A stretch of DNA of 64,000 nt from Acidobacteriota bacterium (GTDB taxonomy: Bacteria > Acidobacteriota > Vicinamibacteria > Vicinamibacterales > CAVVIG01): assembly GCA_018268955.1 (NCBI GenBank), contig JAFDVO010000022.1, positions 1 to 64,000 on the forward strand. The letters run 5' to 3'. The position numbers and the translations under genes are program-made. The stretch's first letter is position 1, and each line of letters opens with the position of its first letter. Of the stretch, positions 42,929 through 50,935 are shown piece by piece. The notes beneath the pieces were generated by a model. The model did not search any database. It worked only from the letters and a program-made list of their open reading frames with translations, and was not told the DNA's origin.

Positions 42929-43350
42929 GCGGGTGGTCTGAGGTCTTTCTCGGCATCATTGCCGTGGCGACCCTCGTCACGGCCATCCTGCAGGTCGCCG
43001 TGCTCATCGCGGCCGGCATGCTGACGCGTCGCCTGGCGCGGCTCGCCGATCAGGTCGAGCGCGAGCTGTCGCCGCTGATCGCGAGCCTCAACTCCATCGG
43101 CAAGGATGCCGCGAAGGCCGCCGCGCTCGCCACGGCGCAGGTCGAGCGGGTTGACCGCCTGTTCGGTGAGGTGGCGCTCAAGCTGGAAGATACCTTTGGC
43201 GCTGTGCAGCGCGCCATCTCTGCGCCCGCCCGCGAGGGGGCTGCCTTCATGGTCGGCCTCCGCGCGGCGCTCGACTCCCTCCGCCGCGGCCCCTCCGGCC
43301 GTCCGCCACGCTCCCGAACGAGCGACGACGAAGACGCACTGTTCATCTAG
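42925..43350 (+). CDS. DUF948-like membrane-anchored coiled-coil protein
   Basis: The 141-residue protein has an N-terminal hydrophobic helix (about 6-32). It is followed by a long amphipathic helix with heptad-like spacing (about 33-105) and a disordered Arg/Pro/Ser tail. This matches the DUF948 layout, commonly paired with YtxH proteins. It has a GTG start overlapping the upstream stop. It probably forms a unit with the preceding gene, but its function is unknown. Confidence 0.75.
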   Translation: MSGWSEVFLGIIAVATLVTAILQVAVLIAAGMLTRRLARLADQVERELSPLIASLNSIGKDAAKAAALATAQVERVDRLFGEVALKLEDTFGAVQRAISAPAREGAAFMVGLRAALDSLRRGPSGRPPRSRTSDDEDALFI

Positions 43351-43377
43351 GCCGAGTGGAGGAGCTGTGTCTCCTGT

Positions 43378-43490
43378 GATGCAAGAACGCAGGGATGCAG
43401 GAACGCAGGCTGTCGGCCCAGCCGAACCCCACCTCTGACCTCCAATCTCTGACGTCCAAGGTCCGACGTCCGGACTCCCGCCTTCGCACA
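43378..43490. repeat. GATGCAGGAACGCAGG and TCTGACCTCCAATC repeat tracts
   Basis: Positions 43378-43410 carry AGAACGCAGGGATGCAGGAA units, related to the element at 27-115. Positions 43432-43485 carry CCTCTGACCTCCAATCTCTG and GACGTCCAAGGTCC units, related to the CCTCCAACC array at 60961. Two families again stand side by side in one gap. Confidence 0.7.
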
Positions 43491-43554
43491 TGGGGTGCTT
43501 TGGCGAGGCGGGGCTGTCACCGTCTTGTCACGCTGCCGCCGGGGCGTCCATCCG

Positions 43555-43560
43555 CATAAT
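43555..43560 (+). promoter_or_regulatory. -10-like CATAAT, 6 nt before an ATG
   Basis: CATAAT (5 of 6 matches) with 6 nt to the ATG at 43567, the same spacing as at ndk and 30184. A TTGTCA lies at 43525-43530, but 24 nt away, too far for a standard -35. Confidence 0.4.
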
Positions 43561-43566
43561 CGAGCC

Positions 43567-44283
43567 ATGGCTCGAACAACTCTGGGTGTGTGGCTCAGCG
43601 CCCTGATGCTGGCGGGCGCCAGCGTCCGCGTCGTGACCGCGCAGGCGCAGCCTGCCTCCATCGTCGGCGCGTGGGTTCTGAACCAGGACCTGTCCGACCA
43701 TTCGGCCCCGCCTCCTGACAGCGGGGACGACGGACGTCGGGAGGGGCGCGGTGGTGGTCGCGGTGGCGGCGGCCGGGGCGGTGGACGCGGCGGATTCGGT
43801 GGTCCGCGCGGGGGCGGCTTCGGAGGACGAGGCGGTGGAGCCGATCGGGGTGGTGACCGGGGCGGTCCCGGCAGCACGAATCGCGAGGAGATGCAGCGTC
43901 GCATGGACGCCGTCAGGGCGATCGTCGAACCGGCGGACCGCCTGACAATCGTGCGGACCGACTCGATGGTGATCGTCACCACAGGAGACGGCCGCACGAC
44001 CCGGCTCGCCCCGGACAACTCGAAGATCAAGGACGGCGCGTCCGGCGTCGAGCGGAGGAGCCGCTGGGAGGGCGACCGGCTGGTCACGGACATCTCCGGA
44101 CTTGGTCGGGGGAAGGCCACGGAAACCTACGCGGTCGACCCGCAGACCCACCAGCTCGTCGTCACATTCGATCTGCAGGGCGCCGGCGGGGATGCCGAGC
44201 GCGCGGGCACGCCAGACGGTCGCGGGGGAATGCCCGGCATGCGTGTGCCCCGGCGCCGCGTCTACGACCCCGCCCAGCCCTGA
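43567..44283 (+). CDS. Secreted protein with Gly/Arg-rich (RGG) low-complexity region
   Basis: This 238-residue protein has a signal peptide (about 1-26, ending VVTAQA). A short strand region (IVGAWVLNQDLSDHS) is followed by a Gly/Arg-rich stretch (about 57-100, with many GGRGG and RGG units). The C-terminal region, with repeated beta-like segments (DRLTIVRTDSMVIVTTGDGR, SRWEGDRLVTDI, TYAVDPQTHQLVVTFD), resembles a lipocalin-like fold. I do not recognise a named family. The RGG tract would be strongly positive and flexible in the periplasm or outside the cell. Confidence 0.75.
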   Translation: MARTTLGVWLSALMLAGASVRVVTAQAQPASIVGAWVLNQDLSDHSAPPPDSGDDGRREGRGGGRGGGGRGGGRGGFGGPRGGGFGGRGGGADRGGDRGGPGSTNREEMQRRMDAVRAIVEPADRLTIVRTDSMVIVTTGDGRTTRLAPDNSKIKDGASGVERRSRWEGDRLVTDISGLGRGKATETYAVDPQTHQLVVTFDLQGAGGDAERAGTPDGRGGMPGMRVPRRRVYDPAQP

Positions 44284-44380
44284 CCGGGTCGCGCCTCCAG
44301 CGTTCGTGCGACACACGGCGGCCCCGTCTCCGGCGGCGTCGTGGCCTCCTGCCTTCCCGACAGTCGCGGCCTTCCCGGCC

Positions 44381-44418
44381 AAAAAAGAACCGGCTGCTGC
44401 CGTGAGGCAACAGCCGGT
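44381..44418 (-). terminator. Rho-independent terminator downstream of hdeD-like gene
   Basis: The minus strand has a 13-bp near-perfect stem (44418-44406 with 44401-44389; ACCGGCTGTTGCC pairing with GGCAGCAGCCGGT, one mismatch) and a TCAC loop. It is followed by TCTTTTTT (44388-44381). This is the clearest intrinsic terminator in the window and lies 30 nt beyond the stop codon. Confidence 0.9.
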
Positions 44419-44447
44419 GGGAAAAGCCACGTCGGAGCGGGCTTCGA

Positions 44448-45014
44448 TTACAGCGCGACTGCGGGCGAACCGAGGACGTTCCTCCAGCCCTTCACGTTGA
44501 ATGCGAATGCCAGCAGGAGGATGCCCGAGACGAGCGCGAAGCCGCCAAGCAGCATCACCATGGTGCCCGGGTTCATCGCCGAGTTGAAGAGCAGGAAGAT
44601 CCCGAACACCAGCGAGATGGCACCGTTCAGGCCCAGCAGCCAGTCGCCCTGGACCATCGCGCCGCGGGCCTGGCTCTTCAGGCGGAGCGCACCCGCGAGT
44701 TCGAGCGCGCCGGTCAGCGCAGCGTAGCCACCGATGTTCACGATCAGCCAGTACTCGACGAAGCTTGCGGGCGCGAACAGCGTCACGAGACCGACCGCAA
44801 TGCCGATGAAGCCTTCGAGGAAGAGCGAGAGCCAGCTCACGGCCAGACCCGCGCCCATCGTGAAGAGACCGTCCGCCAGGGCGAACAGGCCGAACAGCTT
44901 GAGCAACCACGCCAGCGTCTGATCCGGTGCGACAAGCGCGGCAATCCCGAACAGCACCGAGACTGCGCCGCGTGCGGCGACGATCCACCAACGGCGAACG
45001 AGTTCATCGAACAT
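44448..45014 (-). CDS. HdeD-family (DUF308) membrane protein
   Basis: This 188-residue protein has six hydrophobic helices arranged as three similar pairs, typical of HdeD/DUF308. It opens with FDELVRRWWIVAARGAVSVLFGIAAL, and the later helix starts (LFLEGFIGIAVGLVTL, LGLNGAISLVFGIFLL) echo that motif. HdeD is linked to acid resistance in E. coli, while the wider family is uncharacterised. The start at 45014 is fixed by a strong AGGAGGGA upstream. It is monocistronic, between two intrinsic terminators. Confidence 0.88.
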   Translation of the reverse strand: MFDELVRRWWIVAARGAVSVLFGIAALVAPDQTLAWLLKLFGLFALADGLFTMGAGLAVSWLSLFLEGFIGIAVGLVTLFAPASFVEYWLIVNIGGYAALTGALELAGALRLKSQARGAMVQGDWLLGLNGAISLVFGIFLLFNSAMNPGTMVMLLGGFALVSGILLLAFAFNVKGWRNVLGSPAVAL

Positions 45015-45082
45015 GAGGTCCCTCCTCTGAATGCAGCTTGCCCCCTCCTTGAGCAGACTCCGTGCCGGGTGCATTTTTGAGG

Positions 45083-45118
45083 AAAAAGGCCTGATTCTCA
45101 GGGAGTTCCAGCCTTTTT
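45083..45118 (-). terminator. Intrinsic (bidirectional) terminator downstream of cotH
   Basis: AAAAAGGC-C-TG (45083-45093) pairs with CA-GCCTTTTT (45109-45118), with one bulge and a 15-nt loop. On the minus strand it ends in a T5 run and lies about 40 nt beyond the cotH stop. Its symmetry would also allow plus-strand termination. Confidence 0.75.
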
Positions 45119-45157
45119 GCGGGGAAGACTCCGCACTGCCGCCGAAAAATCGGCAGG

Positions 45158-46453
45158 TCAGCGGTCGGCGTCGGGGAGCGGCTTCGGCCGGAGGCCGGTG
45201 CGCGCCCGATCGGCGGCGATTTCTGCCGCGACGAACCCGGGCCGCTCCTGCGCGAACACCCGCAGCGCATTTACGGAGTCTTCGAACGCCTCGTTCGTGA
45301 ACGGCTTCACGGGATCGGCCAAGGCGGCCGCGTGGATCTGGGCGTACTCCCGCTCGATTTCCCGCGCGAGCCAGCCTCCGTCCTCGGGCTGCGCGGGGTC
45401 CAGTTCAAGGCTGCTCGTGATGCAGTCCTCGAGCGACGCCAGCCAGGACGCACGCAGGTCGCGATAGTTCAGTGCGCGGTTTACCAGCCGGTTCTGCTGT
45501 TGGGTCGGGACGTCGACGATGTTGTGCCAGACCGACCCGTAAGGGCCGGGGAAGGTATCGCTCTTGTCCCACGGCAGCAGCGTGAACGTCGACGTGCCCG
45601 GGAACCGATACGTGTAGAAGTTGTTCATCCCCCAATTGCCGAGCACGCCGTCATCGTCGCCGAGGTAGGCCTCAATCGCGACGAAGCGGAGGAACGCGCC
45701 CAGGTCGATGAAGCCGGCCATCAGCGTGCGCCACACGGCCTCACGCGGGTCGTTGATCGCCTGCACCCAGCTCGCAATGATGTCGCCCCTCGGATCGCTG
45801 CTGTGGGTTTCCGGTGAGAACGGCGTCGGCACGTACGCGCCCGGGTCGAGACCCCGATCCTCGAAATAGAACGGCGCCGCGTCAGCGGGGTAGTCGTACT
45901 TGTAGAGCCATCCCGAGTCGTCACCGAACGTATTGCGCAGGAACGGCTTGTCCAGCGATTCGACGATGGTGTACAGGCCGGCGAACTCGCCGTTGATGAA
46001 CAGGCGCGCGTGCACCTCGCGAGGCGCGGGGATGCCCATGCGTCTGTACAGCAGCATGCTGAGGCGCTCGCGCAGGTTCGAGGGATCCTGGGTGTTGTTC
46101 CGCAGCACGATCGACTTCAGCCCCATGAAGGTCTGGTCCGACGTGTACTTGCTGAAGTCGACCTTCAATCCGGGCTTCGTCCCGCTGCGGCTCCCGGACC
46201 CCCGCGACTTGATGCCCACATTGCGGACGACGTTGTTCCGCCAGCGGAAGTCGGCCGGGTAGTAGGTGTCCTCGAGGTAGCGCGCCTTGAGCGTCTGCCA
46301 GTCGTCCTTGTTGATCGTCAGGGTGATGTCGTGGACCACGCTGTCGTCGAACAGCGCGTCGGCAGACGCGGGTCCGAGAAGGGAACGGGGCTCCTGAGCC
46401 GCCACCGGCGTGGCAGCGACGAGCGAGACGAGCAGGAGAAGGACACGCGTCAT
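45158..46453 (-). CDS. Secreted CotH-family kinase
   Basis: This 431-residue protein has a signal peptide (about 1-20, TPVAAQ). The CotH kinase domain includes DITLTINKDDWQTLKARYLEDTYYP, the substrate/ATP region VGIKSRGSGSRSGTKPGLKVDF, LRNNTQDPSNLRERL, and the metal-binding LPWDKSDTF. CotH is an atypical protein kinase fold first known from spore coats, but homologues occur in many non-sporulating bacteria. Its start overlaps the upstream lipoprotein stop (ATGA), so the two are coupled. Its extracytoplasmic substrate is unknown. Confidence 0.9.
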   Translation of the reverse strand: MTRVLLLLVSLVAATPVAAQEPRSLLGPASADALFDDSVVHDITLTINKDDWQTLKARYLEDTYYPADFRWRNNVVRNVGIKSRGSGSRSGTKPGLKVDFSKYTSDQTFMGLKSIVLRNNTQDPSNLRERLSMLLYRRMGIPAPREVHARLFINGEFAGLYTIVESLDKPFLRNTFGDDSGWLYKYDYPADAAPFYFEDRGLDPGAYVPTPFSPETHSSDPRGDIIASWVQAINDPREAVWRTLMAGFIDLGAFLRFVAIEAYLGDDDGVLGNWGMNNFYTYRFPGTSTFTLLPWDKSDTFPGPYGSVWHNIVDVPTQQQNRLVNRALNYRDLRASWLASLEDCITSSLELDPAQPEDGGWLAREIEREYAQIHAAALADPVKPFTNEAFEDSVNALRVFAQERPGFVAAEIAADRARTGLRPKPLPDADR

Positions 46454-46908
46454 AGCCGCCTCAACGTGACCTGGCCGGAGTAGATCTTCCCGCCGCAAGT
46501 GCTCGTGCCGCTGTAGGTGGCGGTCAGGCTGCCCGTGGCCAGCGTGGCGTCGCCGGTTACCGTGCTCGAGCAGTTGTCATACGGCGCATCGAAGCCACCG
46601 GACGGCACGACAAGCGTGAACTGCATCCCCGAGGGAGTGACCGTGCCCGAGATGGTGCCGCGGCCCGTGATGCTGACGCCGCGGTCCGTGATCTCTACGA
46701 CGCCAGAAACCGCGCCGCCGCTCCCTTGCTGGAGCCGCCAGACGAAGTCGCCGAAGCCCGACGTGTCCGAGGCGGAGCCGGCCCAGGTTCCGGTCAGGTC
46801 CGGGGTCGTCGGTCCTGGTGCGACCGGACTGTGCGAACAGGCAGCGCCGCCGAGAGCCGGCACGACGAGGCCGAGCCAGACCAGCGCCTTCGAGCAGGTG
46901 GTGCGCAT
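46450..46908 (-). CDS. Putative lipoprotein upstream of CotH kinase
   Basis: This 152-residue protein has a lipoprotein signal with lipobox LGGAAC (about 16-21). The mature part contains TGTWAGSASDTSG and several Thr/Ser/Gly-rich strands with Cys residues (NCSST, TSTCGGK), and it looks like an all-beta lipocalin-like domain. AGGAG lies 5 nt before the ATG. It is translationally coupled to the CotH kinase and may be its substrate or anchor; that role is inferred only from position. Confidence 0.75.
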   Translation of the reverse strand: MRTTCSKALVWLGLVVPALGGAACSHSPVAPGPTTPDLTGTWAGSASDTSGFGDFVWRLQQGSGGAVSGVVEITDRGVSITGRGTISGTVTPSGMQFTLVVPSGGFDAPYDNCSSTVTGDATLATGSLTATYSGTSTCGGKIYSGQVTLRRL

Positions 46909-47048
46909 GGAACTCCTGTGTGCACATGACTTCAGCAAACCGCGTGCCCCACGTGTCCGCAGATGTTTCGGCTGAAGCCGGATGACACTCCACTCGAGGT
47001 GCCGCCTCGCCGACACTCGCGACGCTTGCCAGCCGCCACCGCGTCCCC

Positions 47049-47054
47049 TATCCT
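47049..47054 (+). promoter_or_regulatory. -10-like TATCCT, 6 nt before the Mo-hydroxylase operon
   Basis: TATCCT (4 of 6 matches, including the key TA and final T) with 6 nt to the ATG at 47061. The match is weaker than the other cases but has the same spacing. Confidence 0.3.
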
Positions 47055-47060
47055 GCTGCG

Positions 47061-47927
47061 ATGCACACGGTTCGATATGAAGCGCCCGGCACGATCGCGG
47101 GCGCCCTCGACATCATGGCCAGCGCGCCTGGCGCCATGGTGCTGGCGGGCGGCACCGACCTTCTCGTGCAATACCAGTCCGGTCTCAAGCGGCCGGCGGT
47201 GTTCCTCGACGTCAAGCGGATCCCCGAGATGATGGCCATCGTGGTGGATGCCGACGGCGCCACCATCGGCGCCGCTGCGCCGGCGGCGGTCATCTGCGCC
47301 GATCGCACGCTGCAGGCCTGGTATCCCGGGCTTGTCGAGGGGGTTCACCTGATCGGATCCACCCAGATCCAGGGACGCGGCAGCATCGGGGGCAACCTGT
47401 GCAACGGATCGCCGGCGGCCGATTCGGTCTGCGCGCTCATCGCGGACCGCGCCGTTGCCCGCATCGCCGGTCCGACCGGCACCCGGGAAGTGCCGGTCGA
47501 GGCGTTCATGCGCGGCCCCGGCCGTACCGCTTTGGCCCCGGGAGAACTGCTGGTCGCGGTGCGGCTCCCGAAGCCCGCTCCCCATACCGCCGACGCGTAT
47601 CAGCGCCTCATTCCCCGCAGCGAGATGGACATCGCGGTGGCGTCGTGCGGCGTGAGCCTCACGTTCGACGCAACCGGGACCTGCACGGCGGCACGCGTCG
47701 CCATTGGTGCCGTGGCGCCGACGCCGCTGCTCGTCCTCGACGCGGCGGCCGCGCTGGTCGGGACGACGGTGGATCCTGAGGCCCTCGACAGGGCTGCTGC
47801 GGCAGCGAGTGCGGCGGCGCACCCCATCGACGATCGACGCGGAACGGCCGCATACCGACGCACCGTCGTCGGGGTCCTGACCAAGCGCGTGGCGGCCCTG
47901 GCCGCAGCCCGCGCGAAGGAACGCTGA
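47061..47927 (+). CDS. Molybdenum hydroxylase FAD-binding (medium) subunit
   Basis: This 288-residue protein matches the FAD-binding domain of xanthine dehydrogenase/CO dehydrogenase-type enzymes (CoxM/HcrB-like). FAD motifs are VLAGGTDLLVQYQSG (about 27-41) and the STQIQGRGSIGGNLCNGSPAADS segment. A C-terminal CO_deh_flav_C domain follows. It passes electrons from the 2Fe-2S subunit to an acceptor. It is the first gene of a four-gene operon, and its stop overlaps the next start by one base (TGATG). Confidence 0.93.
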   Translation: MHTVRYEAPGTIAGALDIMASAPGAMVLAGGTDLLVQYQSGLKRPAVFLDVKRIPEMMAIVVDADGATIGAAAPAAVICADRTLQAWYPGLVEGVHLIGSTQIQGRGSIGGNLCNGSPAADSVCALIADRAVARIAGPTGTREVPVEAFMRGPGRTALAPGELLVAVRLPKPAPHTADAYQRLIPRSEMDIAVASCGVSLTFDATGTCTAARVAIGAVAPTPLLVLDAAAALVGTTVDPEALDRAAAAASAAAHPIDDRRGTAAYRRTVVGVLTKRVAALAAARAKER

Positions 47928-48409
47928 TGTCCAGACTGCACATCGAAACAACCGTCAACGGGGAACCGGCTGAATTCCTCTGTGCTGCCGACGAAACGCT
48001 GCTGAGCGGACTCCGCAACGGCCTTGGCCTTACCGGCACCAAGGAAGGGTGCGGCACCGGCGATTGCGGGGCATGCTCGGTCATCATGAACGATCGCCTC
48101 GTCGCCTCATGCCTCGTCCTCGCCGCGGAGGCGCAGGGCCAGTCGGTCACCACGATCGAAGGGATCGCGAGCGGGACGACGCTGCACCCGTTGCAGCAGG
48201 CCTTTCTCGAGGAAGCCGCCCTGCAGTGCGGCATCTGCACACCGGGCTTCATCGTCGCCGCCAAGGCGCTGCTCGACGTGAACCCGGAACCCACTGAAGA
48301 GCAGGTGCGGTACTGGCTCGCTGGCAACCTGTGCCGCTGCACCGGCTACGACAAGATCGTCCGTGCGGTGCTGGAAGCCGCGGGGGAGATGAGGAGCGCA
48401 ACGGTATGA
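47927..48409 (+). CDS. Molybdenum hydroxylase 2Fe-2S (small) subunit
   Basis: This 160-residue protein has the two-domain CoxS/XdhC-type fold. The plant-type cluster is GCGTGDCGACSV (about 42-53) with the later Cys in SCLVLA. The C-terminal cluster comprises QCGICTPGF and LCRCTGYDKI. It relays electrons between the Mo-pterin and FAD subunits. The stop overlaps the large-subunit start by 4 bp (ATGA). Confidence 0.96.
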   Translation: MSRLHIETTVNGEPAEFLCAADETLLSGLRNGLGLTGTKEGCGTGDCGACSVIMNDRLVASCLVLAAEAQGQSVTTIEGIASGTTLHPLQQAFLEEAALQCGICTPGFIVAAKALLDVNPEPTEEQVRYWLAGNLCRCTGYDKIVRAVLEAAGEMRSATV

Positions 48410-50688
48410 GTGCACCAACCTTCACGGCTGTCGGCACGCGTCCGATCCGCCACGACGGCGTCGACAAGGTCACAGGGCGTGCGAACTACGGGGCCGACCT
48501 CTCTCTGCCCGGCATGCTTTACGGCGTCGTCGTGCGCAGTCCGCACACGCATGCGCGCATCGTGTCCATCGACACGAGCGCTGCCGCCAAGGTGCCCGGC
48601 GTGAAGGGCATCGTGACGGGCAAGGACGTGCCGCTGATCGACGCCAAGCTCGGCATGGGCGAAGGCGCGCTGGACCTCAAGGACCTCTCCGACAACGCCC
48701 TCGCTCGGAGCAAGGCGCTGTACCACGGCCATGCCGTTGCCGCCATTGCGGCCACCAGCCTTGCCGCCGCGCACGAGGCGGCGGCGCTGGTCCGCGTGGA
48801 GTACGAGATCCTCGAACCGGTCCTGACCGTCGACCGTGCGATGGAATCGGGGGCGCCGATCCTGCACGACACGATGACGACGCAGGCGAGGCCGCCGATT
48901 GAGCAGAGCGGACCCACCAACGTCGCCGGCCGGATGGAACTGAGGCGCGGAGACATCGAGCAGGGATTTCGCGACGCAGACGTGATCGTCGAGCACGTGT
49001 TCCGTACGCCCACGAGCCATCAGGGGTACATCGAGCCGCATGCCTGCGTGGCACGCGTGAACGAGGACGGGCGCATCAGCATCTGGACGAGCACGCAGGG
49101 GCCCTTCCTCGTGCGTGACGCCACGGCCATGATGCTGGGTCTCGACGCCGCCAACGTGAAGGTCACGCCGAGCGAGATCGGCGGCGGCTTCGGCGGCAAG
49201 ATTCCCGTCTATCTCGAACCGCTCGCGGTGCTGCTGGCGCGCATGACGCAGCGCCCCGTGAAGATGGTGATGACGCGTGACGAGGTCTTCCGAGCGACGG
49301 GACCGACGTCAGCCACGAAGATCCGGATGAAGATGGGCGCGAAGCGCGACGGCACGATCGTCGCGGCGTCCGCGTCGCTGTACTACGAGGCGGGCGCCTA
49401 TCGCGGCTCGCCCTCGGGCGCCGGCGCCATGTGCGCCTTCGCGCCGTATCGGATCCCCAACTTCTTCATCGAAGCGTACGATGTGGTCGTCAACAAGCCG
49501 AAGGTGGCGGCGTATCGTGCGCCTGGTTCGCCGATGGCGGCGCTCGCCACCGAATCGCTGATCGATGAGATCGCCACGCAGCTCGGTCTCGACAAGGTGG
49601 AGATCCGCCTGAAGAACGCCGTGCAGGAGGGCGACCTCGCGCCGTACGGCCCTCCGTATGGCCGCATCGGGTTCCGCGAGGTGCTCGAGCAGGTGCGCAA
49701 CAGCGACCATTGGAAGAGCGCCGTGAAGCCGGGCGTTGGGCGCGGGCTCGCCTGTGGATTCTGGTTCAACGCCGGCATGAGCTCGAGCGCCACGGTGACA
49801 CTCGGCGCGGACGGGAGCGCAGCCGTCGTGACCGGCAACCCTGACATCGGCGGGACCCGAGCCGCACAGGCGCTGATGGTCGCCGAGGAGCTTGGCGTGC
49901 CGGTCGAGCGCGTGCGCCCCAGCGTGGCCGACACCGACACCGCCGGGTACACCGATCTCACGGCAGGGAGCCGCACGTGCTACGCGACAGGCATGGCGGT
50001 CGTGGAGGCGTCGCGTGACGTGCGGGAGCAGCTGCGCGGACGCGCCGCGAAGATCTGGGGCGTGCCGATCGAGGAGACGCGCTGGGAACACGGTCGCGTC
50101 GAGCCGGTGAACCCCTCGGCCGACCGGCAGCCGCTCACCGTAGCGGAGATCGCGGCGAAGCTGTCGAAGACCGGCGGGCCGATCATCGGGCGCGCCGCTG
50201 TCAATCCGCCAATGGCGGGGCCGGCGTTTGCCGCGCACATCTGCGACCTCGAGGTCGACCGCGAAACCGGCTGCAGCCGCGTTGTTCGCTACACGGCCGT
50301 GCAGGACGTCGGCAAGGCGGTGCATCCGAGCTATGTCGAGGGCCAGATGCAGGGCGGCGCCTCACAGGGCATCGGGTGGGCCCTCAACGAGGAATACGTC
50401 TACAACGCCTCTGGCGTGATGGAGAACGCCGGGTTCCTCGACTACCGGATGCCGGTCGCATCGGACCTGCCGATGATCGACACCATCCTGGTCGAAGTGC
50501 CGACTCCGGGGCATCCCTACGGCGTGCGTGGCGTTGGTGAAGTCCCGATTGTGCCGCCGCTCGCCGCGGTGGCCAACGCGATGGCGGACGCCACGGGCAT
50601 CCGGTTCACCGAGCTGCCGCTGTCGCCGCCCCGCGTGCTCGCGCGCCTGCTGGAGGAAGCGCCAGCCGCGGTCGGCGCCGGCGCGTAG
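48406..50688 (+). CDS. Molybdenum hydroxylase Mo-pterin (large) subunit
   Basis: This 760-residue protein is the catalytic subunit of a xanthine dehydrogenase-family enzyme. Motifs are GGGFGGK (about 261), AYRAPGSPMAALATES in the position of the active-site loop, and the catalytic Glu in RGVGEVP near the C-terminus. The AYRCSFR signature of form I CO dehydrogenase is absent, so it is not CoxL form I. The substrate could be a purine, aldehyde or aromatic CoA ester. The start at 48406 overlaps the preceding stop, and an upstream frame extension is spurious. Confidence 0.92.
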   Translation: MSAPTFTAVGTRPIRHDGVDKVTGRANYGADLSLPGMLYGVVVRSPHTHARIVSIDTSAAAKVPGVKGIVTGKDVPLIDAKLGMGEGALDLKDLSDNALARSKALYHGHAVAAIAATSLAAAHEAAALVRVEYEILEPVLTVDRAMESGAPILHDTMTTQARPPIEQSGPTNVAGRMELRRGDIEQGFRDADVIVEHVFRTPTSHQGYIEPHACVARVNEDGRISIWTSTQGPFLVRDATAMMLGLDAANVKVTPSEIGGGFGGKIPVYLEPLAVLLARMTQRPVKMVMTRDEVFRATGPTSATKIRMKMGAKRDGTIVAASASLYYEAGAYRGSPSGAGAMCAFAPYRIPNFFIEAYDVVVNKPKVAAYRAPGSPMAALATESLIDEIATQLGLDKVEIRLKNAVQEGDLAPYGPPYGRIGFREVLEQVRNSDHWKSAVKPGVGRGLACGFWFNAGMSSSATVTLGADGSAAVVTGNPDIGGTRAAQALMVAEELGVPVERVRPSVADTDTAGYTDLTAGSRTCYATGMAVVEASRDVREQLRGRAAKIWGVPIEETRWEHGRVEPVNPSADRQPLTVAEIAAKLSKTGGPIIGRAAVNPPMAGPAFAAHICDLEVDRETGCSRVVRYTAVQDVGKAVHPSYVEGQMQGGASQGIGWALNEEYVYNASGVMENAGFLDYRMPVASDLPMIDTILVEVPTPGHPYGVRGVGEVPIVPPLAAVANAMADATGIRFTELPLSPPRVLARLLEEAPAAVGAGA

Positions 50689-50692
50689 CCGC

Positions 50693-50935
50693 ATGCCCAT
50701 CGTCCACTTCTCGAGCGCGCTGCAGCGCCACACCGGTGGCGTCGCGCAAGTCACGCTCGAGGCGCCACGGGTCAAGGAACTCGTGGCGGCGGTCATCGCC
50801 CGTTTCCCCGGGCTCGAACTCGAGCTCGGGGACCTTGCCGTGGCCATCGACGGCGAGGTCCGCCCGGACGCGGCGTACGAGCCGCTGATGCCTTCCAGCG
50901 AGATCTACTTCGTCCCCAAGATCGCCGGCGGGTGA
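50693..50935 (+). CDS. MoaD/ThiS-family sulfur-carrier protein
   Basis: This 80-residue ubiquitin-like protein ends in the diagnostic di-glycine (VPKIAGG), which is thiocarboxylated to donate sulfur. MPSSEIYFVPKIAGG matches the MoaD C-terminus, and VKELVAAVIARFPGLE the helix. It starts 4 nt after the Mo-hydroxylase large subunit, so it probably supplies molybdopterin synthase for that enzyme. No MoaE or other cofactor gene is present here. Its last 31 bp overlap the convergent acyltransferase gene. Confidence 0.85.
   Translation: MPIVHFSSALQRHTGGVAQVTLEAPRVKELVAAVIARFPGLELELGDLAVAIDGEVRPDAAYEPLMPSSEIYFVPKIAGG

Noticed and set aside
43528-44991. 487-codon minus-strand frame across the RGG protein and into the HdeD region
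   Set aside because: It crosses an intrinsic terminator and two unrelated genes. Its composition is repetitive, and the plus-strand RGG gene has a signal peptide and the minus-strand HdeD gene a strong ribosome-binding site.
45158-46453. Evidence for sporulation from CotH
   Set aside because: CotH-fold kinases are common in non-sporulating bacteria, and no spore gene is present.
48406-50688. Aerobic CO dehydrogenase (CoxL form I)
   Set aside because: The diagnostic AYRCSFR loop is absent (AYRAPGS is seen instead), so only the broader molybdenum hydroxylase family can be claimed.
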